Positions 22,601 through 37,182 of a stretch of DNA of 64,000 nucleotides are shown here, one piece after another (within the stretch, counting starts at the first letter, position 1; the number at the start of each line of letters is the position of its first letter). The stretch spans positions 11,302,001-11,366,000 of the forward strand of contig NC_135131.1 in the NCBI RefSeq assembly GCF_050908995.1, read 5' to 3'. The notes beneath the pieces are model-generated. The model had not been told where the DNA came from. It made no database searches and saw only the letters and a program-made list of their open reading frames with translations. The position numbers were made by a program, and so were the translations under genes. Source of the stretch: Andrena cerasifolii (taxonomy: Eukaryota; Arthropoda; Insecta; Hymenoptera; Andrenidae).

Positions 22601-25600
22601 CGGCGATGACGCCTTAACGACCCATTAAACGTCGGGATGAATATTATTTATTCGCTGCGCGGAGAACGTCGCGGATGTTGGGACTGCAACGCTGGGCCGT
22701 GGCTTTACGATTATCGAGAGAAATATTATCGTACCGGTGACATTCAGCGTTGTAAACGAACCGTAATGGGCTAGGTTTCCTTCGATTCTCTCTGTTTCAC
22801 AAACGTCGATCGAGCAATTGCAGCTTTTATGGATGTTAAAGTGTTTTGGGAATTACAAATTCATCGTAGCTTTCACCTAGATTAGCTGTGGAGTTTGCCG
22901 CGTATCACAGATTTCCAAGCTTCTCTGGCCAGGCCAATGCTGAATGAAACTTTGATTATAATTCTCGTAGTATAATGTACCCCGGACACCTAATGATAGC
23001 GATGCATCCTGCATGCAGCGTGCAGCATTGCATTTAGTGCATCCAAGTGGATATAAACGTGGATAGACGCGCGCGGCGTGTATGTATGTATGTATGTATA
23101 CGGGCAGTGTTGCATTGGCCGAAGAAGGTGCGCGGAGGCAACTGGCAACTGGCAACTGGACTCCCCTCCGGGCCCACATAAATCAGAAACTCGTGTTCAA
23201 GCTTAGCTCGAGCCACGATGCCAGAAATTTAGATGCACTCGGTGCTCCGCCAAAATAGTTTCCCCTCGATGTTTATGAAGCGAGGAATTGGGACAAAGTT
23301 ATATAAACCTTGCAGATTACGAATTAGGCTAACGATTCAACTAAACTCCACTTTGCTTTCCGGCTTCAAAAACTTGCTCGCTTTTTTTCCTCAGCCTTGG
23401 CCAACGACTTTCGATTTCGATCGCGGCGCGTCGCTGCTCGCACTCGCGCCGCGAAAGTAGCCAGGCGAAAGAGACAGCGCGCAGCGCAGGGAAAGAAGAA
23501 AAAGAGGGGCAAGGAAAGGGGACCCGGAAGGGCAGCTCATCTTCCGCGAATCGACCGGGCCACTGACTCGTCTCCCGTTGCATAACGATTCCATCTCGAT
23601 CGGGTGCATCCTCGTGGCACGTCGCTTGAGAGCCACTGGACCCGTGTACCGGTTGTTCCACTCGTGGAATGCGGACTAGCTCCTCTTGTGTGTACGCGTA
23701 CCTCGTCCTGCCCGTATTCCTTCTACCCATACGTTGTCCGTCCCTTTGCTCTATCGTACGTGTGCGTCGAGGCTAGTCGCGAAATCGGGAAATCGCGCTA
23801 CCCCTCGGGAGGATCCCGCGATTATTCGCCAACTACCGGTCTCCTTTCTTCTTCGCGCAGTGCGCACTCCCGCGCGTCGCGACGACGGTCAGCTTTACCT
23901 CGTCTTCCATGGAAACGCTGCGTCGCGTTTACAGTTAGCTGCATCTGGGGTACGGATCGCTTCTGCCTGGAACTTTTGCTTCGTCGGGGACATTTAAAAG
24001 ATACCACTCTCTATGCGCCCTGCACAGGGTGCAAATCACCCGGAGTACCTATTTCTTTTTCTTTGCCTCTTGAATTCTAAATGAAAGGGTGTTCTTGAGT
24101 GCCCTGTATCTCGCTGGGACGGGAGGAAGAAGCCCCGCGCACCGCTAGGGAATATCGATAGTTAACGGTTGCATCAAAGTCCACGGCGAGTCGTTAAAAA
24201 GTCAGCACGGCGCGGGCGCGGGCGCGAGTGCGGCGAACGTGCCGTTCGTTCGAGTACGTTTATAAACAATCGAAGGAAGTTGTAGGTAGCGCATAAATAT
24301 GTAGAGAGCCGGTCGGTTGCAGGCAGGCTCGTAGGACCACTGTATGCAAATCCAGTTTACCGATTGTGTAGTTACTTTACATGAACCAGTGCGCGTTGTA
24401 TTTTTTTCGTCGCTTTTCTCCCTTTTTATGCGCTGTCAAGGATAACCTCGGAATTGCGGGCTTAAATTCTTTTGAACTTGTGTATAAACTTACTTGGAAC
24501 CGGTGGAAACAAACGCGCTGCGATTTACCGTTACCCGCGATCCGAATCATCCCAAGAGCTTATAGAACCTTGTTCGGAGGGTAGTGCAGCAGCCAGGACG
24601 AGGCAAATAGAAGCTCGCTTCAACTCCACTGTTTCAATTACTTTAAAATAAACGCGATAAAGGATTCATCGCGTATGGAGATTTTCGTACACCTGCCCTC
24701 GTAAACGGCAGCTGCGCGTGTTTCCCGTGGCCAACTGAATTCCAACGCGGGATTCCTCTTCCATAGAGCTCGGAGCATTTCTTCGACCCTATCGTGCGCA
24801 TGGAGGAGCAGCTTAGGTCCTCCTTTCCATACAGGACGCGTTTAACGGACTCGGCCGATCCTCTAACACGTATCGACTGATTTCTTGTTGCAGAACGGAA
24901 AGTTGAGCGAGGGAGGAGAAGCCAGAGCCTCGAGAGGAGGAATTCTTCCAAAATGGCGGCGGGCACGTGTCAATTGGCCTGAAGAGACATTCGAAGCGAC
25001 GTAACGTGAGTTCCACCCCTTACGATATTTTCCTATCTAAGAAAATAAGCGGAATAGCAACGCGCGGATCGTGTTCAATCCCCACGTCCCTGAAAGCTCC
25101 CACGAATTTCAACTTTTTACATGCAGATGCATGAACTTGCGAGCCATGGTTTTTATACCTACGTGAATTTAACCCTTAAATAGCGCGTACCTACGTTCGA
25201 TTGTGCAAAACAAGATTTTACGCCAGACTTAAATCCTTTTAAGATTTAATATAATAATGATTAACGAGCTAGAGTTAACGAATCTTCTGGACTGGAGCGC
25301 GGGTGCACCCTTCGCCGAGCCCTTAGCTATGCGCGCACGAGGAGCGATTATCAGGCCGCAGTAACTTACGCGTCACCCGTTATCTGACCGCGCTTATTAT
25401 GCGCGTTATCGTCTCTCGCTTGGACGAGGGAAAGCCATAAATTTAATAGTCCCGGCCTCGTGGAGAGCAGAGGAGGATGCTGGGTCTCCTTGGGCATGAA
25501 AATCCAAATCGATCCTCCGGGCAGATAGAGTTCTTAAACAGTGGCAATAACGCGTTCCCTTTGAAAAACACCCGAAAACGTCACCGAGCGTACAGTTTTC

Positions 25601-28600
25601 CACGCGATCTTCTTTCTTTTCTTAGAATCTTCCATTCCAATTAATGGAATCGCGGGCAGATTTAGGTGTGAGTTTTTCTTCTACTCCTATTCTTTACCGT
25701 TACGATGGTTATGGGCAGTTCACCTATACTCCATACTCTATACATATAGCCATCGCTTGGATCGCCGCGCTCGCGGATTAGTCGGTTCACGCGTTGATTA
25801 CGCGCGATGCACACGTCTCGACTGTCGTGAAACTTTCCCATGGCAAACAACGTTTGCGTCAGCCGCCTCTGTTTGCTGCCAAGAGTTCGCTTTCGTCGAT
25901 CGCGTTTCCACCGATCATGGCGAAATTCTCTTCGCTGATAACGAGGCGATCGATTACCGACATCTCCGGTTCATTCCTGCAACTCGATGCTCTATAGAAT
26001 TTTTAGGGAAAGAGATTATCTGTACGCGTTTTCACGCCGCCGCGCTGTGCCAGCTTGGTGCGGTGCGAAGGCTTATCCGTGGAAGATCGTTACGGTCCCG
26101 AATGAAGAAAAAAGAAAAAAGAACGGGCCGTGGAATCTCTCCAGATCGTAAATAATTATTCACGCGCGTCGCGCTTGGGCCCGATAAAAAACGGCCACAG
26201 ATCGTTACGATGGGACGTTCCATTGCTTGGCTTTCCGCCGATAACCTCTACGATAAATCCTCTCTATCTGGGATTAGACGCTGAACGAGAATTTAAACCC
26301 ATTTGGGACGCATCGATGGGATAATAAAACGCGTCCACTCGTGCCATTGTCATGGCTAAGAATCCACGAATACGTGGTCACTTTGCATTGTTAGTCGTGC
26401 AGCGTAGGTACGTCTTATCTTCTGTGATTTGGCCGGACTAAGTTCCTAAGCACCGTCACTGCATCGATCGCACGGAAGGTCGACGAATGAAGAATGAAGT
26501 AGATACATAAGGGAGACAGGGGCCCATTCAAGGTCCCAGGAGAGAAAAAAAAGTGTCTGGGCGAAGGCAGGTCGAACGAATAAAGGCATTATTGTCGATT
26601 GTTCTTTCATATCGATGATTCCCGTGATCGGGGCATTCGCACGGCCCCCTCCGTCTCATCCTGGCGGACCAGTTTCATTCATTCACCGCAATTATCTACA
26701 ACTTATCGGCGTACAATCGTTTTACCATCTCCAGAGGCAAATAAGAAGAGGAGGACATATCGAGATTCCTACGCACGTACAGCGATTAATCAACCGTCTT
26801 AATTAAATGCCTAATCACCGTCTACGTAATGGGATACGGATCTCCAGCGGATAATCGGTCCTCGAGGACCAACACGGGTGGATTGCCATCTCCAAGGCGC
26901 TCGCAGCGATAGGAGAAGTACCTAATAGTGCACGAGCTTCTGTCGAAGAAAGCGGAAAGTCCATCCACCGCATCTCCACTCTCCCTCGCGAGCTCGCCAT
27001 TCGAAAAGAGAGTCTGAGGATGATAAAAAATCCGAGCCTTAGCCGAGCCGAGCCGAGCGCAGTGGAAAATTTCACGGCGACCGTCCGCGGATCGCGGTTA
27101 TTACGAGGGAAATGAGATAAATCGTCATTAGGAGAGCGGGGAGGGATGTTTACACGAGCCAAGGAGGAAGCAAAACGAGGAATTGTCTGAACGGAATCGA
27201 GTCGTTTCCTGATAACAAACGCGCAGAGAACGAGGTCGACGTCGTCTCTCTGCACGAAGCTTCGTCACTTGATCTGAAAATTACCCTATCGCGCTAAAAC
27301 AGCTACCCACTTTCCTCACGATCCTCGTAACCTGTTCATCATATTCTCCCTTTATTAGGTACATTCCGTAGGATTCCTCTTGGACACCCTGTATGCACGC
27401 CCAACGACCGATCCACGGATCCCGACGGTTAATCGCCCTCCACGAATCGTCCCATCGATTGATAATTGTAGGCGTGATAGGTGGAAAAGAAAAATGCCGG
27501 GATGAAATTTTTTTTCGCCGGTGGACGCCTGGACGTTCGAGGCTCGCTCGACCTTCGATACTCTGGGAGGATCGCCAGCCATTAGAATACCGTCCGCGAG
27601 GAAGAGGGTGATTCGAGGAAAGGCACCCGTTAATGGCTACGGCCCTTTTGCACGCTTAAATAAATAACCGCGCCGCGCCGCGTCCCGGCCTGTGTAATTA
27701 CGCGCGCACAGGCCTGTACAGGCAGGCGTACCTGTACGGGGCGTGTGTATGCGTGGTTGGCGTGCATTCTGCGAGTAATCGGTACAGAAAGGGGCAGCAG
27801 GGAGGTGGAGGAGGAGCGGATAAGAGGTCTTGGGTATGCCGTTTCGAAATTACAGCCTCAAAAAGACCGAGGATCGCGGATAAGAAAGGCTTCGATCGGT
27901 CGCGCCGCGCCAGTCCATTCTAACTCCAAAGACTCTTCCCTGCCTTCTTTTCAACCATGAATTCGCCTCGATCGGTGGATAGAAACGTTGGGCTCGTGTG
28001 CTGTGATCGCGAGAAGAAGAGCAATTATCGCGCGGTTTGGAATGTTTGGGGAAATTTCACGGCACCTTTGTCCGAGCTATTATCCGCGTTACTACTTGTC
28101 GCAGGTATATAATTCAGTATCAATCGGAATCTCAAGGCAGATTCCAGTCGTATCTGGCCATCTCGACGCACCGACGGAATAAAAGTTCCCTTAACCATCG
28201 TTATGTTATAGAGAAAATGTCACCGAAAGAAATCCTCCGTGGATCGTAACGGACAGGCGGTCTGACGGACACACGGAGTTGCGAGTCTCGAGCAGCGTGC
28301 ACATAGCCTCTTAGAAAGGCCGATAATTAAGGTAATGGCTACTTTTCAAGTGGATTTCCGTGTGGCTCGATCCAGCCAGCCTTCTCCGCCGATTATGGTC
28401 ACGAAGGGCCCTCGTCGTTTTGCTCGTTCCTGCTGGCCCTTTTACTCTCCGGTTGTGCGATTCAACCTCCGCCTCTTCCCGTGCCCCCGCCTCGATAATT
28501 GTATATAGCTCAAGTCGACCCGTCGATCGCTATCTGGGTAATTTCAACGGCGAAGAGTCGCTAGCACGCGCCCTTTTTCTTCCCGTCGATATGATCGATT

Positions 28601-30590
28601 CTTGCCCGTCGCGTCGATCCGTCGATCGAACGCTCTCTTCTTATCTCCCGAGACCCCTTCCAAGGAAATGCAGCCTCCCCCACCGGTGGACTTTCGAAAT
28701 CCCCGACGATTTCCCGATTTCAGCATCGCGGGTCGCCCGTTATCGCTGCTCCAGATACCACCGTCGGCTCTTACGACTATATGTTTATGCTCGGCCGCTA
28801 TCTCGACGGCAGCTTTTTCGATCCGGTATCAATCCTCTTCGCGCTGCACGCATGTAACGATACGTACGTTTATCGGCCGCCTCGCGGAACGCGAAACGTG
28901 GACGTTGAAATCGCGTGGAACGCTAAAAATACCATCCTTGCGTCGGCCGCGGTTGCGACTCGCGCAATCGTCACGGCTTATAAATTTCCCTTCCACCGTG
29001 CCGTCGCGTCGTTTGAGTCGTTTCCCGATAAGTACCGGCAAATTCTGCGCCAAGCACCTCGCTGCCGCTCAAATGCTTTCGAGTTGAACGCTCGCGGAGC
29101 AGCAACAGAAATAGTTTTTCAAGCAGACGCGTACCTAGGTACCTGTTCGGTAACGGCCGACGAGAAAAAGGTGGAGAGGGAAAGGGGACCGGCAATCTGC
29201 TACAATGGATTTTGAAGAGTGTAATTTTCCTTGGTAACAATGGCCACGCGAACCCCTGACGTGTAATCTTACCGTCGCGTCGGCGTCGGCGTGGTTCTAA
29301 TTTTCCGCGCGTCATGGGAATTTCTAGCGAAGCCGTCCTCTTCGAGGGAGCATCGTCGGACCCGGCTTCCCTGCTCGAAATTTCCAGCAAGAATCATTGT
29401 TGCTTTCGTTTTTCACGGGGGATCCTTAGCGTAGATTGTGGATCGTTTACGAGGGATTCTGTGTAGCAAGAACGCGCTTAATCTCACGGGATTTTCGAGA
29501 TCTTACGTGGAAGATATTATCGCCGACCCTCGCGTCCCTCCAATTTCAAGACCCAGATAATTAATTACGGCTCTGGGGCTTGGATGAAGCCAGAAATCCA
29601 GCCAACGCATCTATGTACCTACGAACCGCGCCGATATATTTCCAGATTTTTGCCGATAAACGCGATAAACGGTCCATTCGAAAAGATTTGCCGCGGGGAG
29701 CGTCCGCCGCGAGGCAAACATGTTATTTTCCCATGCATGGCGGCGGTGGTGGCGATCTGATCGGCACCAGCCGCTTCGATTGGTCCCGGCTAGGTTTCGA
29801 CCCGTCCCACTGGTCAGCCGCGGATCCCGTCGATCGGCCAATCGGCATTTTCACCGATAACACAAGTCATAATTAGCGCGATTCATTAATGCGTCGGTCG
29901 GCTACGGCGGCGTTTGAATGGAACGACGCGGCGCGACGACGCGTGACCGTTTAGTCGTGGTCGATGACGGATCGACCAACGTTCGCTCCGAACGTACTTA
30001 CCGTCGCGCGTCCACCAGTTATCGAACGGTTACGTGCTCCTCGGAAGGGATCGATTGGGACAGAAACACGGTACGAAACGCAGTTGTTGCCGTGACGTCG
30101 ATCCCACACCTTGGCGATAAAGTGCTTGCCGATTTATCTGGGCGCACGATCTTAGAGAGGCGTTATGACAAAGCCTGTTACAGGAGCGAGAGATCGAAGA
30201 TCAGCGACACGGGGCATTGTTGGCACTCGGGCTACGGCCGCATCGCGTTGCGTTAATCGGGTTAACAATAAAACCTCGGGACAACCGTGCCAGCCGAGCT
30301 AGGCCTCTCTCCTCCGGCCTACCCCTCAAAGGTTAAGGTCATTCGCCTCCAACGACAGTCCGCGTCGCGTTTAACCTTTCGTTTCTTTAACGAGATTGCC
30401 GGCAAACGGAGGAAAGAAACTGGGACGTGCTTCCTTCTCTGTATCGCGCCGGTCTTCGTAACAGATAGTTTAATTCCGCCGCGTCGCACGGTGGTTCCAA
30501 ATCGCTAAGAGGCGGCAAACCTCTCGAAACGTACTACAATTTAATCAGAAATCGGTGCTCGGAGGTTTTCGAGGTCGGTGATTACGAATC
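19696..30590. other. CpG-rich gene desert
   Basis: About 11 kb with many CGCG/TCGA-rich words, including (CG)n at about 20107-20125 and a TATG tetramer run at about 23080-23098. Reading frames up to about 210 codons occur on both strands, but they overlap each other and have the Arg/Ser/Pro-rich composition expected of random CpG-rich DNA. I see no gene, RNA or mobile element. It may hold introns or enhancers of a gene outside the window. Confidence 0.5.
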
Positions 30591-31200
30591 TGAAGTCAAA
30601 GTTTCAAAAAAAAAACACAATCAAATGGCGGATCTAATATCCCTGGTATAAACGTTGTTCTTAAGTTCAAAATTTTTTTAAAAATTATTTTGACAATTTT
30701 ATTTTTTCCGATTCTAGTGTAAAAACTCAACATTTCTGCGTTTAGTAGGTCACGTAGTTCAAGTATATTGCCGAAAATAATAAAAGAAAACTATGAATTA
30801 TATGTATTGTTTGAAATAACGAATGCTGTTTTATTCGTATACTAAATACACTTGGCACTTTAAATTTAAATATCTTAAAAAACCGCAAATTTCTGCAAAT
30901 TTTCTCAATTGGATATCATACACCGTGGCACTCGGTGACACTCATCTTTGTTTTCCTTCCGTTTTATTAAAACATGACTTGGATTTATGACGCATTGAGA
31001 AGAGAATTACGAGGGTATATTCAAAGATATTTTACTTTGTTTCTGTGGAAAGTTTATGTTTATAACACCTACTTTATGTTTATAAATATATCTCAATAAC
31101 CAATCAATATATTTAAGAAATTCAAGCGGCATTTAATGCACTGATATATATATATACAACAAATCTGCTATAATAGCATAAAGCTGGTATATACTTGGAA
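30591..31200. other. AT-rich island inside GC-rich sequence
   Basis: About 600 bp with A- and T-runs and a short (AT)n near 31145, sharply bounded on both sides by CpG-rich sequence. It contains ATGGCGGATC (about 30625), a word often seen in short insect repeats. No ORF. Likely an old transposon or MITE insertion, but I could not define ends. Confidence 0.35.
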
Positions 31201-31900
31201 AATTGATTTTCGCCAGCTTTTGGCGATTTGGGACCACTGTGCGTCGGCCCGCTTCTTCCTCCGATCGAGATCCCTTTCAAGCGACAGCCGTAATATAGCC
31301 GTCATTCTTCGCGTCGACTTTTCGCCACTGAATGCATATGCAACCGACTACTTTTGAGTAGCCTCCGGGCGCTCCGCGGCGCGGCTGATCGCAAGGTTTA
31401 AAATAGATCCTTCTACTTGGCTGGAACCAGATGTACCCACCCGTCTGCCTTCTGCGAACGCAGAAACGCGCGCTGGTGTCCCTTGTTTCGTGAACGGCTC
31501 CGGTTCCGGCGAGCTTCCTCTAACTTAAACTACGCTTAATCAAGGACTTGCCTTTAAAAGATAATATCATCATCCTGGGGAATTCACTGACCCTGTGTAA
31601 AAGAAACGAAAGCTGCGCAGTTTCTGTTTGTTTGATCAATGGTGCAGCTTCACCACGATCGTTACTTTCGGTACACCGTGTGGATCGTTACGTCCCGTTT
31701 CGCGAAAGCTCGCAGCAGCGTCGCCTGGATGATGAGCTGGCGTAATATCGGCTTTATCGCGAAGCCGGTTTATCGCGGTTTTTTGCTTTCCGCGATAGAG
31801 CGTCTCGTGTTATTGCGGCCTCGAAACAGATCGAATCCCGACGAGAAATTCGAACGGCTGATCGACGCTCGGCTCGTTGCTTTGCACTTTTGCAGCCAGG

Positions 31901-33851
31901 ATGGTGTTGGTGGTGAACGGGGTCCTGCAGGAGGACATCCCGACGGACAGCAGGTCCTTGTACGCTGCCTACCCGATGTACCGGGAGACGGCGGCCCAGC
32001 TTCACTCGATGCCGGCGAAGCTGGTCGGTCCCATGGGCCTCCTTTACATCAGGCAGCGAGAAATGGCCGCGACATTGCCCCACGACAGTAAGTACCTACA
32101 CACTCGTTGTGCGCCTGTATCGTACCTGTCTACTTATGTAGGTTACGCGCAACCGTTCGAATCACAAGAATGTGATTAATCTAGAAAAGAGGAAGCAAAA
32201 TTCTGAATGTTACCATTACTGGAATTTCGGTGCACATTCCGTTGCAGCTACGCACGTACCTGCCTACCTCGTGCTCGGTTATTTCGTTGTGTCATTTGAA
32301 ATGGAGATGTTCTTTAGGCGATAGCATTGAAAGTTCAGAATAGACTCGCTCTACACGTATCTTGAATGGCTTGCAACGGAGTGAACGAAGCACGTACTCT
32401 ACATATTGCCGGCTTTGTCATGTAAACGCCTACTTAAGATAGTCGCAAGGTTCGCGCGAATCCTCGGATCTTGTTTCATTGTTGGGAGAAATATCGAACG
32501 GTATTAGCATCTATACTTACTAGTAATCGCGACGCGCAGAACTCTCCTGTCTCGGATCCCCAGTCCTCCGAGTTGAGCTTCGCTAAGCTTCCCATCGCTT
32601 CTCTGTTCTCTGTTCTCTGCAGAAAACGTGAGCATCATCGGCTCGGACGACATGACCACGTGCATGATCGTCGTCGTGAGGCATTCTGGTAAGCATTTGA
32701 ACGAAGGAGAGGGATGAGACGGCACGGCACAGGGGTACGTGAACGGTTGGTGTTGACGTAGGTTCGGGGGCTGCAGCCTTGGCGCACTTAGACGGGGTCG
32801 GTACCGAGGACGCGGCGGCCGCGATGGTGCAGAGGGTAACGGAGCTGGCGATCGGCTTCCCGGAGGGTCGCCTGGAGCTGCAACTGGTCGGCGGCTACTC
32901 CGACCCAAGGAACTACTCGGAAGAGGTGTTCTGCAATATTCTCTGTAAGCGCTGCTTTGTGCGACTGGAATCGAAATGTCGAAATCGTTCGAAAGGAAAG
33001 GGGAACAGACCGGGCTCTTTTGTTTTCAGCCGCGTTCCACAAGCAACCGGTGGAGATCGATCTGACCCTCTGTTGCGTGGGCGAGTTGAACACCACCGTG
33101 AGAGGCGGCATTCATTGGCCGGTGATCTACGGTATCGGTTTGAACGTGAAGACGGGGGAGATCTTCCCCGCGACCTTTCCCGATAAAGGGCCTGATCAGG
33201 CGCTCAGGCACGCCAGATACTTAACTGGAGGTCAACAGGTGAATATTTCGGGTGTAATCAAGGCTGCCAGACTATAGGCTGGCTTTTTCCTTCGTTCGTT
33301 CTGGTAACGATTAACGTAACGATACACAAATGGAAGATCGCTCAAAGCCACCGAGAATAGGGATGCTGTTTCGATTTTCGATTTATTGTCAGTGGCCTTG
33401 AGCAGTCAGCACAGAACCGATCGTGTTTGTTCGTGGTTGCGCAGGTCCTGGACGTTTACGACTGCACCCTCGGACTGCTCCGAATCGGCCCCTTCAACTA
33501 CGAACCCCTCCGAGGGGTCGACCTCTGGCTAGCCCAGTCCGATCAGTTTATCCTCCAGCATCTCTCCACCGCGCCAGAAGTGGAGCTTCCGCATTTCGTG
33601 TCGCAGGTACGCCCTCTCCTCCGAGTCGATTCTTTCGCCGCGCCGATCCCCCGTTCACGATTAATCCTCCCTCCCCCCATGGAGTTAGATCGATCGAGCA
33701 AGACGGAACGATTCGCCTGTTTCAGATACGAACCACGCTCAAGTACATACAGGACAATCAATTTCCGGCCGTCACTGTCTTCCGGGACAACAGACCTCAT
33801 TACTATCGTCGGGACGAGACCACCGGCGTTTGGCACCCCATAAGATACTAA
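31901..33851 (+). CDS. Ntan1: Protein N-terminal asparagine amidohydrolase
   Basis: Deamidates an N-terminal Asn to Asp, converting a tertiary into a secondary destabilising residue so that the protein can be arginylated and degraded by the Arg/N-degron pathway. Exons: 31901..32087, 32623..32688, 32762..32944, 33030..33238, 33445..33606, 33726..33851; 933 nt, 310 aa, the same length as the human enzyme. The catalytic Cys is Cys76 in the DDMTTCMIVVVRHSGSG motif (human Cys75). VGPMGLLYIRQRE, GELNTTVRGG..WPVIYGIGLNVKTGEI and RIGPFNYEP are further family signatures. An acceptor-like TTTGCAG sits five bases before the ATG (at 31895), so at least one noncoding 5' exon probably lies upstream, in the 19-31.8 kb region. 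All splice sites are GT-AG and in frame. Confidence 0.95.
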
Positions 33852-33855
33852 TAAA
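33850..33855 (+). terminator. AATAAA overlapping the NTAN1 stop codon
   Basis: The stop TAA at 33849-33851 is the start of TAATAAA, so the first canonical poly(A) hexamer overlaps the stop codon. Use of it would give a very short 3' UTR. Another AATAAA lies at 34687-34692 and is an equally plausible end. Confidence 0.4.
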
Positions 33856-34263
33856 ACGCGTCCGCCTATCTGTCAGGCCCTGTTGTTCCCGACATCCGCG
33901 GAACGCGGGCGACAGCGTTGCGAGACAGAACTCGCCCGTGGGTGATATCAAATCCAAAAATAGAAATCGCGAGCCGACGATCGGTGCACGCGCCTCTTCG
34001 ACGCGCCGCGCCGATTCTCTTGCCTTCGTCTCTTTTTTCTACAATCCTTTCTCTCGCGAGACGTCTTTTTCGGATGTATTTATTATTGTTGAGAAACGTG
34101 CGTGGATAACGGATGGATATCGTTCGCGCGCACGCGATTTGCCTGTTGCGAGCAATTATGTACCCGACAATCTCCACGGCTATTTCATCGATACGGAAAA
34201 GGTTGGTGCTTCGCTCCAGCTGTTTGTTTCGTTTTTCGGCTACGTTCGATGTAATGTGTGTAT

Positions 34264-34268
<5 letters not shown>

Positions 34269-34327
<59 letters not shown>
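34269..34327. repeat. (GA)n microsatellite
   Basis: About 29 uninterrupted GA units (59 bases). The Arg-Glu frames on the plus strand and Ser-Leu frames on the minus strand are its translation. Confidence 0.97.
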
Positions 34328-34329
<2 letters not shown>

Positions 34330-37182
34330 ACGATGAGGTATATGGTACGGATTTGTCGATTCGCGATTCGCTACGTAGAATGGACGAGAGGAATGGCGCG
34401 GCGTCCGAGCGATCATCGTCTTAGGGTAGTTATGATAATTTCGTACGATCGTCATTAGGAGCGGTAGTTTTATGGGCTAGTAATCGGCGATTGTTGAGAT
34501 TCATTCTGTTTTCTCCTCCACCTTATTCTACATCCCACTTTCAGGACACCTATCCGTGCCGATACGTGCACGAGCTGCGATGCAGTTTCTTTCTATGGTT
34601 CAAGATGATTGCTGTGGTGTTCGTTGATTGGCTTCGCAATAGCGCTGTCACTTTCCCGCGGTTACAGCACCGGGAAGATCGCTCGTAATAAACCTGATAC
34701 GTGCCAACGGACACGGACGTAGGGGAAGTCGTTCAAATCAGAAATTTGGTCGAATTCCATGGCGGGTCTAACACGGAGGCTTGCAGATTTATTAGAATTT
34801 ATATTACCACTTTTCCGAGCGTCAAATTGTTTCGAGACATTGTAGAATTGAAGAGCTGGCAAGAATAATAGAAAGAAAGGAAAATTGAGTGAATGGATTA
34901 ATGTAGAATTATCTTTATTATGTTACATGTGAATCGTTATGGATCCTCGATGCGTTCCCGTCGAGATAAAAAATATCGTCCGTCACGGTATGACGCGTTA
35001 GTCTGGCTGAAGAAGGAATGAAGAAGGAATGAATTTGAGTGACCGTAGAAATTCTACAAAAGCCCCTTTCATTCCACAAACATCGATGAATTGTATGGGA
35101 AAATTTCATTGCATCAAAGTCGATAATAAAAGAAACTCACGAGACAGTGAAACCCATCGCTACCGAATAGTGCCCAACAATGTTGCTCTTTTTCCAAGTA
35201 CATTTCTTCTCCAGTCGGACTGCATCCATCTGCTTCGTTCGTTTTGCCTCGATGGATCAGGGAAAGTTCGCGCAACGAACATTCCGGTTCTTGCCATAAA
35301 AGAAAGGAACGATGTAAATAATTTCTTTCTGTCCACGTTGCAGCGACAGCTTCGCGGCGAGGAAGGGAAGTTCTTTGTAGAAAAGATGAGTCGTTGTTTC
35401 CGAATCTCCCGTTAAAGCTCAGACAGGTATGCCTGAAACGAGTACGTCCGAGCTTCCTACGACCTCTCCGTGATTCTGTTGTAAGTTATAAGTTGTAAGT
35501 TGCAAGTGATACAACGGTTCCAACAAAAGTACATTGGAGCTTCGATAATACGAGGCACGAAAGAATCGAGGTGTCGATGCTCCACTGTGCGTGCGCGGAG
35601 AAACGTTCACGAAAAGAAGCGAACGATCGAGAATCCCGATATTTCTTATTCGCGACGTTCGCGGCGAGCAAAGATACCAAGAGGCGCGGTCGATTTTTAC
35701 ACGAAGGAAGACGTTATCACCATCATTTCAATTGTTGTGGTGCGAGCTAACTAACCGAGGTTTTAACGTTAACTATATTTCCTAGAAATCGAAGAGATAT
35801 ATATATATATATATTTTTACTATATGTTATGGAAATAGCGAAAAGCGTTCGCGACGATCGCGATGACAGCGATGCGCAGCGGTAACGATACTATACTGTC
35901 GTTAAAATTGTCGTCAACGTTGACGAGACGGAGGAAGCTTCGTCAAGCTCGAAGAGGAGAATCGTAACGACCGATCGCCACTTTCTGTAATATTTCTACC
36001 GACAGGTTCGCTGCTTCTGCTTACGTCGTCAAGATTCCAGTGGCGATGCTATGTAATAGATCTACTTTAAATCTCCACGCTTTGTCGATCGATCGAATCG
36101 AAATCGCCCGATGTAGAATGTCTCTCGTTATCCGAGTATTCTACTATCGCAACGATCTGTGATCCGAAAAGTCAAGTCTCCTGTTAGTTTAGATAACGAC
36201 GGTTCTACTGTACCCCCGAGAGTTGCATCGTGTCGTTTGATCGTTCTTGTTGGGTATCTTTTAATTGTTCGCCTCTCGATAGTATAAATCTATTCGAATG
36301 ATCGGCAAAGAATTAAGTTCGCCTCCTCCACTTTTCGTTTCATTCCCTCTTCTTTCTTCCCGTCACGCTTTTCCGTTCGATCTCTTTCGCCCACTTTCCC
36401 CTTGTTGCGCAGATACGATCCTTTTCACAACATTATTTGGTGATATATTTATACAATAAACGATAGTTTACAAAAAAAATGGTCGCGCGAAGTTGCTTTA
36501 ATCTCTGCGCATAGATAATTCACTTCTAGGCCTACTTAATCTTTCAATTAGTTTTTCTCCCCTAGGGAGGGGTTGGGTTTCAACGGCTAATACTGGATAC
36601 ATCGGAAGATAGAAGCTAACTCGATTGCCTCTCGTCAGTGTACCTTTACGAACTTGCGTCTACGAGGAAGTTTGACGTTGAATAAGTTTCGAATTTCCTG
36701 GAGGGTTCAGGATAATAATTGCCGAAGGATATAATTATTCGTCGTCGTATAGGCACGCCAAGCCAAGCCCCCGGGACGGCTGCCAAGCAACATTCAACCC
36801 TTCTACCGAGCGCCAAAGTTACCTTAACAGCTCTTCAGCTAGCGATAAAGCTCCTGAGATTCATCTCGAGAATGTGACTGACTGGAAATCAGAGGAAACT
36901 CGATAGATCGAAGGCTGCTTCTCGAAAGGGTAATTTTTTTTATTTCATCGGGAAGTCACAGAGTCTGTGTAAGAAGTTTCTCGAAAGCGAAGCTGATTTC
37001 TCGTTTATGTTTCGTTTCTGTTGCGCGTAGGTATATGCCGACCATTGTGGAAGTTCCTTTGTACTATCGCCATTATCGGCGGTCTCAACCTCGATCCTCA
37101 GATCGATGGGATCCAGACCGTGCTCGATCTTTTCGCCGACCAGCCGAGAAGCCCGACGAGGGCGTAGAAAAGGAAGTTAATG

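Noticed and set aside
34113..34458. Arg-Glu and Ser-Leu repeat proteins
   Set aside because: Translations of the (GA)n microsatellite.
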